A stretch of DNA of 64,000 nt from Immersiella caudata (Eukaryota > Ascomycota > Sordariomycetes > Sordariales > Lasiosphaeriaceae). The notes under the pieces are model-generated. The model was not told the origin of the DNA. It did not search any database and worked only from the letters and a program-made list of their open reading frames with translations. The stretch lies in the NCBI GenBank assembly GCA_030512335.1, contig JAULSU010000004.1:310001-374000 (forward strand), in the 5' to 3' direction. Below, in pieces: positions 43,025-53,762 of the stretch; the first letter of the stretch is position 1, and each line of letters opens with the position of its first letter. The translations under genes were made by a program, and so were the position numbers.

Positions 43025-44455
43025 CACCAGAGCAGCCATGACGGGAGACGAGGATTGGTAGAGCAGTCGCCGTTCGCGTTAAAGGTCGCAGCCGGGCTTT
43101 TCAAGCGCGGCAGGAAGTAGAGGTAACGTAGGAATTGCCGTCCTTGGCTGGAATTCTGGAAAGTCCTCTGGTTTGAGATCAGGTCGATATGACGGGGGGT
43201 CGGGCTATCGCGCGCGGAGACGAGAAAAGCGCCGCCTAAAGGACCTAAACACACTATCTAAGAGCGGCTTGAAGATTAACTTTGAGGCGATAAGGCCAGG
43301 TATAATGGGAAAGAACATATAGTACAGTACGATGAAAGAGGGACTGATAGGTAAGAAGTAGGTAATTAAAATTATCTGGACGATGACGCCTATGATGACG
43401 TCGATCTAGAGTTGTTTATCGGCTACTTTTTGCCATATTTGATGACCGTCGAGAGGCTAGGTCGATATCGTTTGGCGGGCACTAGGCCGGAGGTTGTAGA
43501 AGGCCCCAGTAAAGGCTGCTTTTCGTTTATTGCTGAGGTGGTTGGGTTGCGTGTGGCTGCCGTGATTATGGCGGGCGAAACGGATGGGTGTTGCTTTGGA
43601 GGGAGTGCGGCGATGAACGAATCTCTGGAGTTACCACCTGCAAATTATGGCGGCGAAGGAAGGATAACTCGAATGACTGTGTAAACCTACCTATTTAAGT
43701 TCGGGCCACTGGACTAAGAGATGATGTAGGTGGAAACTTTGACCACGGTTTGACCCCTCCCTTGCCTTCTAATTTCGCCACTGTAGAGAGGTTAGCGCGT
43801 GTAGCTTTCCTCCAGTCCAGTGGGAGTGTGGTTTCGTATTCACGAGGTTTACTCGCCCCTATATCGATGCTGTCTCCTGCAGAGTAAACTACTTAATGCC
43901 TTTCCTCCGCGGTGTTGTGTCTGCTGGCTGGTAGGCGAGGTCCTTGGATTTCGTGGCTCATATGCGCTCGTCAGGGTGCAGCACCTAATGTTTAGCGCCT
44001 ATGCAGCCTGTGCAGTATCACGTACGTGGAGCGCGAGGCAATACCTTGAAGGCGACCTTTGAGAATTCTCTTTTGCTATGTCACCTTAGAAATGTCAAAG
44101 GTGTGGGTTCGTGTCGCTGCAGTGTGACAGTGTTGGGTGGAGATGGCTTTCCCTCCCGCAGCACCGCTGAACTACAGGGAACCGTGGTCGCTGTGATTTA
44201 TGTCGCAGTTCTCGCATACGCCTTATTTGTTGTGGTTACGGATTATAAGTGAAATGAATATACCCCTGCATGTATCTCAAACTGCCTTATAAGAGGCTTT
44301 TCCGGCCTTATGAAAATCTGTCTGCCCTGTGCGGACCTACTGTGTAGCGCAACCCCTACCGTTACCAGTCTAAGCTATTTTCTATACCCTTTATACCGCG
44401 GTTTTATCAGAGATAATATACTTAACAGCTAGATAATTAAGCATCAGAAAGCAAA

Positions 44456-44495
44456 ACCCTAACGTAGAGGTAGGAAAGCTGGACATAGCTTCTTA
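44456..44495. repeat. Dispersed repeat, copy 2
   Basis: CCCTAACGTAGAGGTAGGAA then CTGGACATAGCTT; the differences from copy 1 include C/T and A/G changes. The pair may be the remains of a transposon. Confidence 0.55.
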
Positions 44496-45046
44496 CCGTA
44501 CTCGCTGTACTTTTTGGTATCCGACGTTTCGTTTCTATGACTTGTTAGGGGTCGGGAGTTAAAAAGTTGTTATGAATGGGCCATGGTTAGAGAAACTATT
44601 ACAGTGGTGAGGAAGAAGGATAAAGAAGCCGTATTACTTGAATGAGGCTTTGGCGTGGTTTTACCCTCTGTGCGTGGTAACTGGTATATAGGCCTGGGAA
44701 CGCCCCTGGATTAGTAATCCGTTGATAGCTCGGTGTGGTCGGTTCTCCGAGCTGATGCTTCTGCCGCTGTATCCGGCTGCAAAGACGCTTTTCCGGCATA
44801 AGCCATCGCCGGCACCCTACTAGTTGCGGGGTTTGCTGTCAGTTCCCGCGTCGCGTCCGTGCCTACCGGAGTGACTTAGAAAGTAAGCCGCTGCGCTTTT
44901 GCAGAAGTCGGGGCAACCCCCCTTCCCCCTTGCCAGGGAGGGCTGTCTAGTCCTGCTTATACCCCTGCTTCTCGGGTATTTAGAGCCGTTGATAGGTGGG
45001 TTGAACAGCTGGGCTAGTTGGAGGTCGGAACCCCACACTGCCCGGA

Positions 45047-45062
45047 GGGGGGGGGGGGGGGG
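45047..45062. repeat. 16-nt poly-G tract
   Basis: Uninterrupted G16 in non-coding DNA. Confidence 0.9.
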
Positions 45063-45186
45063 TATGTGGGAAAGGATATGGCATTTAGGGCTGAGGGTGG
45101 CGTCACAACGTGCGAGACGCGGCTGGGGCAGCACGACAGGTACGATCGAAATCGGTCGAGCTTCACTGGAAAATGAGGCTGTGGTT

Positions 45187-45194
45187 TATATAAG
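45187..45194 (+). promoter_or_regulatory. TATA box of the VOC gene at 45301
   Basis: TATATAAG lies 107-114 bp upstream of the ATG. Confidence 0.55.
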
Positions 45195-45300
45195 GGAGCT
45201 CCGTTCTCCTCTTCAAGGGGAAACAACTCATTGACATCTTATCCCATCCTAATCCCCACCAAACCACAAACTCTATAATACCACCACCCCAACAGGTAAA

Positions 45301-45775
45301 ATGGTCATCGCACACACCGGTATTAAAGTTACTGAAGATAATATCGCTAAGGTCGCCGAGTGGTACGGTAAGGCTCTCGAGCCACTGGGCTACAAGAAGA
45401 TGCGCTCTTTCCTTGACGGTCTGGCCACGGGCTTTAGCGACCACGCCGATGGTAACGAGGCTGACTGGTGGGTCTCGGGCGTCCTCGAGGGTGCGACGGC
45501 TTTGGAAGTGACTGTTCCCAACAGCCACTATGCTTTTACTGTAAAGGGTGGGGGTTTAGTTCCTCTTGTTGAAGTGAGTGCTGAGGGAAGCGGAGGCTGG
45601 CGAGATGACAGGTTGAGTAACAGTAGATGGGTTTTATAAGGCTGGTGTGGAGGCTGGCGGGAAGTGTAATGGACCTCCTGGCGTGAGGGCGAACTATGGT
45701 CCCAACTACTACGCTGCATTTGTGTTCGATCCGGCAGGGAATGACATTGAGGTTGCCTATGACGGTCTGGTTTAG
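45301..45775 (+). CDS. VOC/glyoxalase-family protein
   Basis: Exon 1 from 45301 reads MVIAHTGIKVTEDNIAKVAE, WYGKALEPLGYKKMRSFLDG and NSHYAFTVK. Exon 2 reads DGFYKAGVEAGGKCNGPPGV and NYYAAFVFDPAGNDIEVAYD. This is the usual order of a single VOC (vicinal oxygen chelate) domain in fungal glyoxalase/bleomycin-resistance-like proteins; HxxF and the terminal E carry metal-ligand positions. The exon junction is ambiguous: a donor at 45554 (GTTTAG) with the CAG ending at 45623 keeps phase and gives 134 aa; a GTGGGG donor at 45548 also fits. Cytosolic; the substrate is unknown. The only intact gene in this island. Confidence 0.75.
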
Positions 45776-46037
45776 GGCTTCTGAACATGTACTGTTATTG
45801 GGAAGTGTTCGCGCCTGTTTACGGTTAGGTACTCTCGTGCGCTCCTTCGGTGGGCTTAATTCAGGTTCAGTTGCAGAGTGCGCGATGTGGGGCGTTATGT
45901 AAATGGGACAGACCGATAGCACGAATCAATTTCCTCAAGAACTATATGCACTAATACTGGGTGTTGTTCAAATATCCCTTCTAAGGCGCGGAAACCCCCA
46001 TCCTAGCGGATGATGATCACATAGACGCGTCTGCGTC

Positions 46038-46340
46038 CTAGGTGGGGAAACTGACTTCGCGGAGGATGGCTTCGGCAAAGGTGGTGGCTAGTATCTTGAG
46101 CTCGGCCAGCTTGGCCAGCGATGAATCGACGTTCCGGTTGATGCCTCTGTGGCGGCTCTTGGTCGCGTTGGAATGAACGGCCCTGTCGAGGGCGTCGAGG
46201 CTGTCGTTGATGACGGAGTAGCAGGTGGCCTGGCTGGAGAATAGAGTGGACAGCTCGGACATGGCGCCGATAGCGGTCTCCATCAAGTGGTCGATCTGCT
46301 TGCACTGCTGGGTTAGCTGCGTGACGTAGCCAACTAGCAG
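46038..46340 (-). pseudogene. Fragment of a helical protein (C-terminal end)
   Basis: The frame reads QLTQQCKQIDHLMETAIGAM, SELSTLFSSQATCYSVINDS and LAKLAELKILATTFAEAIL before its stop. It is helical with a regular heptad-like pattern and resembles the end of long fungal helical-bundle proteins, perhaps of the pore-former-like type seen at 8.1-13.1 kb. No N-terminal part or start is found upstream. Confidence 0.35.
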
Positions 46341-46977
46341 GCAGCTGAATGACCGCCCTTCTGAGGGTGGGACTCGCCGAGCTGCTTGCGACGCCCGTTT
46401 AGCACGCGAAGGAGGCTACAGCACGCATCTTGCAACCAGTTAGACAGCCTATAAGCTCCAGCAAGGTCATGCTCTACGGCGAGGGTTATCTGGGACCTCC
46501 TATATTGGCGCCTTTGTGCGGAGGTGGCCTAAAACCGGTCCCTATGTCGCGTAAACTTGCTAATTTTCATGGCAGGGTGAACAATGGTGAGCCGAAGCTG
46601 ATGTCGCGCATTACCACTGCACTAAAAAGCAGAGAACGTTCAATTATTCTGACAAGTGGTAATCGCTGTTTATCTGACACACCCCCTCAGCTCTAGAGCC
46701 ATTTGAGGGTTTAGGGCTGGAGAACTTTTGTCTCCTGGAGGCAACCAAACTCCATGTGCCCGCACCTCGACTCGAACTCATAAGGTCTTGGCGCTCATGT
46801 CAGCTTGCTGTCCTAACGATTTTTTCCCGCATTAGCTAAAGCCGCTCCTTCCTCCTGTTTAAAACCCAGCCCTTATTAATTTAGCGGATGTGTACCGATC
46901 AACCTTGACGAAACATTATTATCATTATTATAAGGCTTAAGAAAGAAACCTTGAAAATTAGGGTGTGGGCTTAGGAA
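46341..46977. other. Intergenic region
   Basis: No supported feature; AT-rich near 46900. Confidence 0.4.
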
Positions 46978-47235
46978 ATGCTAGAGGGCATGGGTGAGAT
47001 TGCGAGGCCTATAGTCGAACGAGACGGACCAGACGGACTAGGATGTTTCTTTTCCTTTCCCGGCCTTTACATTAACAGCCGTGGGAGACACAGAGTGAAG
47101 TTTACCTTTATTACTTGGGACCCGTGGGGCGATGGGTATTGCCGGGTTGGGGCCATTATGTTCAGCAAATGCATCGAGGTGGGGGTGTCGCCAGACGATG
47201 CGGCCGCGACGGCAACTGGAGACCGGGTCGTGTAA
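46978..47235 (+). pseudogene. Possible velvet-domain fragment
   Basis: The frame holds LGCFFSFPGLYINSRGRHRV and KFTFITWDPWG, reminiscent of the velvet-domain core (F-x-FPDLSV-x-x-x-G-x-x-RLRF). It stops after 85 codons, and the usual following motif (IFSxPFxVYSAKxFPGM) is missing. Likely a gene fragment; the family call is tentative. Confidence 0.3.
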
Positions 47236-47571
47236 GGAGAAGGCTTCCCGATTACCATTTGTTATCCGCTGCACTTTGGGATGCGGTACCCCAAGGACCA
47301 ACCTCCTCCGACGCCCTGTATCGTCTCCAACGCTTGGAACAAGCGCCCTCCCGGAACCCCTTCCTGGCTATCTCTCACACTAGCCCGGATTGAAGAAGTC
47401 GCCTCGACTATAGGGCGCCCCCTCACCACGCCCGCTCAACGCGCTTCTGGGGATGCCAAGGCTGAGCTTGGGCCGGATGAGATTCAAGGGTAGGGCGAGG
47501 GGGACGACGAGGGGGACGTTGTCGAGGCTGGTGTGAAGCGTGGAGGGAAAAGGGGGACCGTATCTGAAGGC

Positions 47572-47771
47572 GATGTCGAGAAGGAGGAGGATTTCGCGGA
47601 CGACATCGAAGGTATTGTCGCAGGTGATGCGAAGCGAGACGAGGAAAGGAGAAACAGCATCTGACGGGCGCGATGTCAAGGATGAGGCCGATTCCGCGGA
47701 CGATGTCAAAGATAGTGTCGAGGGTGGTGCGAAGCAAGACGCGACAAGCAGACCCAGTATCTGACGGGCGC
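47572..47771 (+). repeat. 100-bp tandem repeat, two full copies
   Basis: Unit 1 is 47572-47671 and unit 2 is 47672-47771; both end CAGTATCTGACGGGCGC or similar and begin GATGTC. A degenerate third part precedes (about 47515-47571). In one frame each unit codes an acidic segment (for example DEADSADDVKDSVEGGAKQD), but the unit length is not a multiple of three and each unit ends in a TGA, so it is not a protein repeat now. Confidence 0.8.
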
Positions 47772-48567
47772 GATGATAGTGGCCAAGGAAGCGATAGACA
47801 CCTCAACAGGATTCACAGCGGCGAAGCATACATAGCTCGGTAGGGGGATTCAAGCAAGAAGTCATTTGCAACCATCTTCCAAACAGCCGCCGTTGCCGCC
47901 AGCCTCGTGCCCGAATCGGGGAGGTGGGGTCGGTGCAAGCCCGCTAAAAGCTGACTGTGAGTGAACCCCCCCGACTCGGAACAGCGGTCGCCTCTGGCGC
48001 GGGAGGCATCCAAAGCACAGCCTCTGTCCGGCCAGAAAATGCGCAGCAGCTCGGGGGGCAGTACAGCAGCACCACCCCGCTTTTGACCCCCCCATCAGAA
48101 CCCTGGTGAGTCGCAAGGGGGCACCCTCCCGCAGGAGCCTCGCTGCGAATCACCATGCTCGTCGCATGCCCGTCGCCCAATGTTGTGCGTCCGCACCAGG
48201 CAGCAAAGGTAGCGGACCCCTGGACGTCTGCAAAATGGGCAGCTGCCGTTGGCCAGAACTTCGAGGGTACCGTGCACTTGTGCATGAGAGTCGGATGCAG
48301 CTCGGCGCCGCCAGGCTTTTTGCTGCGAGCAGAGCACTGCCGAGGACGGGGCCGCTCGTCAACTTGGATGCAGCCCTGTGAGTCTTCCAATCCCACTGCT
48401 GCCTTTTCCTGCCTTGGGAACCCTCCCACGTGCCTTGCAGTTGCTTGAGGGATAAAGCATTTGCCATCGACCCGCTGCCTCAGACCGCTCCCGCCCGCGA
48501 TTCAAGGTGGGGTTCAGTTCTCAACTTCATCTCCTGTCGTTAGTCGAATCAGTGCATCACCATCAAC
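47772..48567. other. Intergenic region
   Basis: No supported gene; includes the upstream region of the SR-rich protein gene. Confidence 0.4.
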
Positions 48568-50242
48568 ATGGTTTACCACAACAGCAGGAGGGGCCGGGAC
48601 GACAGCTTCGGTGATGATAGCGACGCCGACAGCTATGACAGCAGGTCTGACGCGTCGATCGATGCTGCAAGGCCACCGCCGACCTGGCTAGGTGCCAGAC
48701 CCATCTTGTAAGTCATTGCCAATCTCATGTCACCAAAGGCCAGTTCGCTAATAACACATCAGCCGCCTCGACAGAGAGGATGGCCAGAAAGCAGTGTACG
48801 AGGCATGGGGCTTCCGTTTACCAGCGGATGAGATTGACGGCCCCGTCTTCCCATGGTCAATGGGTGGAGAGCAGGCCGACTTGGCCAAGATGCACCTCAT
48901 TTGGCTTGAGGAGTTCCAAAGGAAACATCGAGGTGGATGGGCTTCGCGAATCATCCAAAGGAAGCCCAAAACATACGAGCAACACATCGACGAGAAATGC
49001 AAGAAACTTCCTTCCAACATCCAAGAAGCGATTCACAATCTCCTCGAAGAGCGAGGCCGCCATTCCTCCACGGTATACCGCACGCGAACCTGGACCGTTG
49101 CCGTCGTGCGTGCACGAGAACGCTTTCGCTTCGCGCAGACCGAGCTGGCCGAGGCAAAGCGCCATAAGCTGCGGCTTTGGAAGAACTCGGGGCCAGCTGA
49201 GCTGCTGGATTACTTTGTTGTCATCCGTGGTAGTGAGACCGCTGCATGCGCAGATCCTCGAGGATTCTGCCAGTTCGCCGACTTCACTAACCCTTGGATA
49301 AATGTCGACGCTGATGAAGCGCTTCGCATGGAGCGCGAGCGCACCAGGATGTTCGACGAGCGGAGGGAGAAAATCGCAGCGGAGCGACGGATGCGGTCTC
49401 CTTCGCCGCCTTCATATCGGGACTGGCGAGAGCGTTCCCCTTCCCCAGAGCCGGCGCCGAGTCGAATGCGATGTCGATCCCCTCCATCATATCGATCCCG
49501 TCGTCGAAGCCGTTCGCCAATATCAGAGCCAGAAACCGAAGTCGAAGCACGGAGGTACATCCGAATGACCCGCGCCACGCGAACTCCGCCATCGGTCCCC
49601 ATGGCTCCCGAGCCTCTTTATCCCACCTTCAACAGATATGCCACTCCGCCGCTGACGAGATCGCCATCGCCCTACACCAGCAGGTCGCACTCTCGACCGC
49701 GAGTCCCAATTCCAGAGTTCGAGAACAGATGGATGGCTGCTCCTCCGCCAGAGCAACCTGCGTACCCTCGTCCGACCGTCTCCGTATACGCTCCTCACCA
49801 CTTTGGCTTCCCCGCGGCCGACGTCGACAGCGACGACGAGTCACAGTACGCGTATGGAACACCGGAGTGCATCGCCTGCCAAGTGACGCCAGAGTGCGAG
49901 CACTACAGCAGGAGTCGCGTTTGCGATCGGCCCATCAACTGGCACGATGACAGAGCCACCCATCCGCCTTGCTTCATCTGTATGGCCGCGAGCGTTCCAC
50001 CGATGAACCAGTTTGTGTTTGGCCCGCCGCCTCCGCCACCTCCTCATCCTGTGGTGGTTTGCCCAACGTATGCTTCGTCTGAGCCGCCGCCCTACCCGCC
50101 AACCGAGCGGCCGGGTAGTCGGGACGGGGATCTCGAGGAGGTAAACGACGCGACGGACATTGAAAGCGACGGTGGGGATCTAGATGACGGTGAAACCACG
50201 GCGGTAGCGGATTCGCCGCCGCCGCCAAAAGACGGCGAGTAA
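48568..50242 (+). CDS. SR/Pro-rich hypothetical protein
   Basis: Exons 48568-48707 and 48763-50242 (GTAAGT donor, ACATCAG acceptor) give 539 aa. It starts with an acidic Ser/Asp-rich stretch (DDSFGDDSDADSYDSRSDAS). A helical part follows (GEQADLAKMHLIWLEEFQRK; RARERFRFAQTELAEAKRHK). Then come arginine-serine repeats (RRMRSPSPPSYRDWRERSPS; YRSRRRSRSP), a Pro-rich region, two CxxC-type pairs (CIACQVTPEC; CFICMA) and an acidic tail. RS repeats suggest a nuclear, RNA-linked role. No catalytic domain is seen and I cannot name the family. Confidence 0.75.
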
Positions 50243-50703
50243 TTCTGCGCAGCCATGTCAGCGACAGGCGTCTGACGGGAGAAGGATCGCATTTCTTTTC
50301 CGCGGTTCGAGCGTGTAGGATTTCGGCTAAGGAATTTTCTTCTTGTTGTAGTTTTCACATGTATTTCATAACGATCAGGAAGGCAATCAGTGCCCATGTT
50401 AGACGATCAAGGTAGAAATAATTCCTTTGCAAATTTACCAAACTTTGTCAAAACTGAACTCAACCCGCGCTCTCCAAGCCAAAGCACGTGGCCCAAGCTC
50501 CTTCCGCGCCAATCCTTGGCATCCACCTCCCCGCCCCACCATTCACCAATCAAAGCGGATCCCTCCCAGGCTCCACCAAAAAAATTCACGAAGCCTCAAG
50601 AGCCCGACCGACCGACTCGAAAAGACGAGCAAAAACAATCCCTCCATCTCTCCCGCACCTCACCTCGCGCGCCGCTACAGCACATTACCCCCATACCGTC
50701 AAC
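50243..50703. other. Intergenic region, NOP10 promoter
   Basis: No gene; upstream region of NOP10. Confidence 0.4.
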
Positions 50704-50971
50704 ATGCATCTGATGTTCGTCCCCTCCAAAGGCGCGACCGCCACCGCCGGCCGCCAGTACACCCTCAAGAAGGTCATCGACGGGCAAATCACCAAGTCTG
50801 CGCACCCTGCGCGCTTCTCGCCCGATGATAAGTGGTCGCGCCACCGGATCACTCTTCGCAGGCGCTTTGGGCTTCTTTTGACTGATAAGAGTATGTGTTC
50901 TTGATCAGAGATGTTGGGAGGAATGGATGCTGACAGTGTGCGCAGAGGGCCTCAAGGTCGAGGGCCAATAA
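50704..50971 (+). CDS. NOP10: H/ACA ribonucleoprotein subunit Nop10
   Basis: Exons 50704-50890 and 50946-50971 (GTATGT donor, CTGAC branch, GCGCAG acceptor) give 70 aa. The sequence MHLMFVPSKG ... YTLKKVIDGQITKSAHPARF and SPDDKWSRHRITLRRRFGLL is the diagnostic Nop10 fold with the conserved SAHPARFSPDDKxSRxR core. Nop10 is part of the H/ACA snoRNP with Cbf5, Nhp2 and Gar1 and is needed for rRNA pseudouridylation in the nucleolus. Convergent with NOB1, another ribosome biogenesis gene. Confidence 0.96.
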
Positions 50972-51365
50972 AGTGCGAGACGGGGTGGCGTGATCGATGG
51001 GACGAGGAAACGCTATGCCGCGGCGAACCTCCCTTCGGTGTGGCATTAGCTGTCGAAAGAATTCGTCGTGTTTTCTGTTCGTCCACTCGGCCACAACCCG
51101 ACAAGCCTCCGATCGATCCCAATTTCGGAGGAACAGAGGGGAGCGCAGAATGGCGGTGGTTATACCCGACTGTGTGTCTGCTCTATGAGTGATCTCAAGA
51201 GTAAGAGAAATTACTGGGACGGCGTTTAATTGGGTTTGGGCCTGATCGGTTGGCGTCGATGGCTGTTCCATTTGGTAAACAGGGCACTGAGTTAGGAAGC
51301 ACAATTTGTGGCAATATCACACTGGTGCTTCTCAAACATCGGTTCTATTTCTTGAGGCTGCTGCA
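50972..51365. other. Shared 3' region of NOP10 and NOB1
   Basis: Convergent 3' flanks; no other feature seen. Confidence 0.5.
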
Positions 51366-52889
51366 TTACCTCTTCTTTTTGGCATTGACATTGCGTCCTG
51401 CGCCGACCATGATCCTCCCAGGGCCTGAGCTTCTTGCGCCCGTTAAGATGCCGGGCAGGTAGTCATCGTCCATGAGATCGCGGTACCTCGTCCGACGATC
51501 CTCCTCAGTCTTCTTGATGTACTCTTTCTGGTCTTCTGCCAGAATGAGCTCATTTCCCCACCCGTTTTTGCCTCCACCCTTGACGCCGTTCTGCCTCCCG
51601 TTCGCGGTTCCGTGGGTGGGTTTGGGGATGCTGAAAACGTTGCCTCGTTTGTTGAACTGGAAGTTCTTCTTGAGATGGAGGGTGAAGTTCCCCGAAGCAT
51701 CAGTGGTGCAGGACACCCTCGTCAGGGAGTCATGCCCGCACTTGGGGCAGAACTGTTTCGTTGTGTCCTTGCACACATGCCAGCAGCCGTGGCAGCGGAG
51801 TACCCACGTCTTCAGGAAAGTAATACGGGAAAATCCCGAGTCGAGAAGGCTACAATCTGTCAGTCTCAATACCCAAAGTCTCGTGCGGCTGCCTTACTTC
51901 AGGTTTATCCTCAGCGCCACATTCCTCATGGCCATATCAGCCGTGATCAGGGCCGCCTGGAGCACTCGCTGGATGGGCTGTGGTGCCGACGATGTGTTTT
52001 CCCGCGCTTGGTGCTTCTTGATGTTGCTCGGTGCTGTTTGAAGAGATTGTCAGCTTCGGCTTTTTGCAGTATAACATCAAGGTGGGATGCTCACTTATCC
52101 ACTCGCCCCCGCCATCATCCTGAACTTCCTCCTCCGAGGTAGATGCCTCCCCTTCTGCGACGTCAGCGGACGCATCTCCCTCGTGAGCCGCGATATCAAG
52201 ATTCCCAAATGCTTCCGCAACTTCTTCGGCCGTTGGTTCCTGGGCGCCCTCGATGGTGGTGGCGTTGGCTGCGGTGGGAGCTTGCTCGGCCGCGGCCGGA
52301 GAAGTCTCTGTTTCGGGTTTCCCCTCTTGTGTCTCCCCCTCCTCTGACCGTCCTGGTGGCTTGCCATTCACCCGTTTCTGGGTAGGATCCTTCCTGAGAC
52401 GCCAATCGCCGCCATTTCGCTCCAGTTCCAACTCGTAAGTCAGGGCAATGAGCTGCAAATCGGGTTTCGACAGGACCTGGAGATCTCCCGTACGGCGGGC
52501 AAAGTCGGTCACAAACTGAATGGATTCGGGGCGCGGAGTCCGGAGTGTGATGAATGGCTGTAGGGTAGTCTGGAATCGGGATCTTGCGGCCTCGTCCCGA
52601 ACTGTCGAAAAGTGGGTAAGCAAATGCCCCTCCAGCACTCTCAGGCGTACGTACTTTCAGAAACCACGGCTGGAATCGTGTAGAGATCTTCTGCCTGGGA
52701 GAGCAGTGTCGATACTGGCGGGTCGTTCTTGATAATCGCATTGGCGTCAACAACCAACGAGTGGACTGGTTTGACTGATGCTGGCGCTGATGACTTGTTG
52801 GGCGCGGGCGCGGGCGCGGGCGCAATGGCGGGGGCGGGGTTCAGGCTCTCAACGGCCAGCGCCTCAGGGGTGGAAACGGGAGCCTCCAT
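51366..52889 (-). CDS. NOB1: 20S pre-rRNA D-site endonuclease Nob1
   Basis: Four exons: 52889-52655, 52601-52095, 52033-51898 and 51849-51366, closing to 453 aa. The N-terminal PIN domain starts with HSLVVDANAIIKNDP (catalytic Asp48) and goes on PAVVSEIRDEAARSRFQTTL, PFITLRTP and QLIALTYELE. After a long acidic insert, ITPSNIKKHQA and ITADMAMRNVALRINL are the conserved Nob1 motifs. The zinc ribbon is KTWVLRCHGC ... FCPKCGHDSL. The end is rich in basic residues (DDDYLPGILTGARSSGPGRI). It cuts 20S pre-rRNA to 18S in the cytoplasmic pre-40S particle. Confidence 0.96.
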
Positions 52890-53762
52890 ATCGAACTGGC
52901 AGCGGGTTTTGGCGGAATGAAGATCTCACCGTATTTTCGCAGAATAGGAAGCTGGCTATTGGCAAAAATTGAGCAGGCAAAGCTGCTCGATGGCTGGTTC
53001 TGGCAAGCCAACCTTAACTGCCCCTCGATATTTTGGTCTCCAAAATTTGGGCGGAGTGAGGTGGCAGAATTTTGTGGGCGTTTGTCCTGTGCCCCACTTT
53101 TAGCCGTTGGAGGCCCAACCTCTTGGCACCCCGATTCCCTCACGGCACTTCACATATTCTGTGTTTCTTCGCAAACTCTCCCATGTTCTTCTAGGTTACA
53201 AGCGAGGCGCAGGACCTCCACAATCGCTAGCATAGGCGCTAAGTGGCATTGTGCTATGCTTGAGCCGCTAATGGGACCATACACTGCGGAATGGACGTAC
53301 CTGCCAAACAAACGCCAGCTCACAGCCGCTGCCCAGGCAGTAATAGCATGTATTTCATGTTCAACTGCAGCCCTTAAAATGTTTTCGACATGCCTCATCC
53401 GTTGCCCTTTGGTGCTTTCGCGGTTCGGCATGTTTCTCCCTAATATAGTTCAAGTCTTTTCGAACACTACCGAGTCTTTTTCACATTTCGTTCGTGCCGC
53501 CCGCTTTAACAGGGGAACTCTCCGATGCCTGGAAGGCCTGAACAATACAACAAATACTTCGACGCGCCGGGTTTTCATCCGTTCGCCTACGGCCTCCCAC
53601 ATGTTTGCCTGATATTGACTCATCAAACTGGTTCTTCTACGCATGAGAGAGCCTTGGATAATGCTTCTCGAGAACATACATGGCTCAGAACCCCTCTCGC
53701 ACTTTACCTACCTTACCTGAAGTCCATCACAACCCCCTCAAAGGTCTCCCACAGTTAACGCA
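52890..53762. other. Intergenic region between divergent NOB1 and SRR1-like genes
   Basis: It holds both upstream regions. A long ORF on the plus strand (52917-53612) is probably fortuitous. Confidence 0.45.

Larger units (their letters stand above)
42601..45180. other. Relic-rich, gene-poor island
   Basis: About 2.6 kb richer in A+T than its surroundings. Minus-strand sequence at about 43430-43250 reads as a membrane-like remnant (VIIGVIVQIILITYFLPISP; FPIIPGLIASKLIFKPLL), but there is no full gene. A degenerate direct-repeat pair (near 42983 and 44456) and a poly-G tract at 45047-45062 lie here. Confidence 0.4.

Noticed and set aside
46750..46830. tRNA-like sequence on the minus strand (GTTCGAGTC)
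   Set aside because: The T-loop-like motif is present, but the flanking bases do not pair into a T stem and no cloverleaf could be built.
52917..53612. A 231-codon open frame on the plus strand upstream of NOB1
   Set aside because: No family motif, no coding-like codon use, and it covers the presumed NOB1 promoter; most likely chance.
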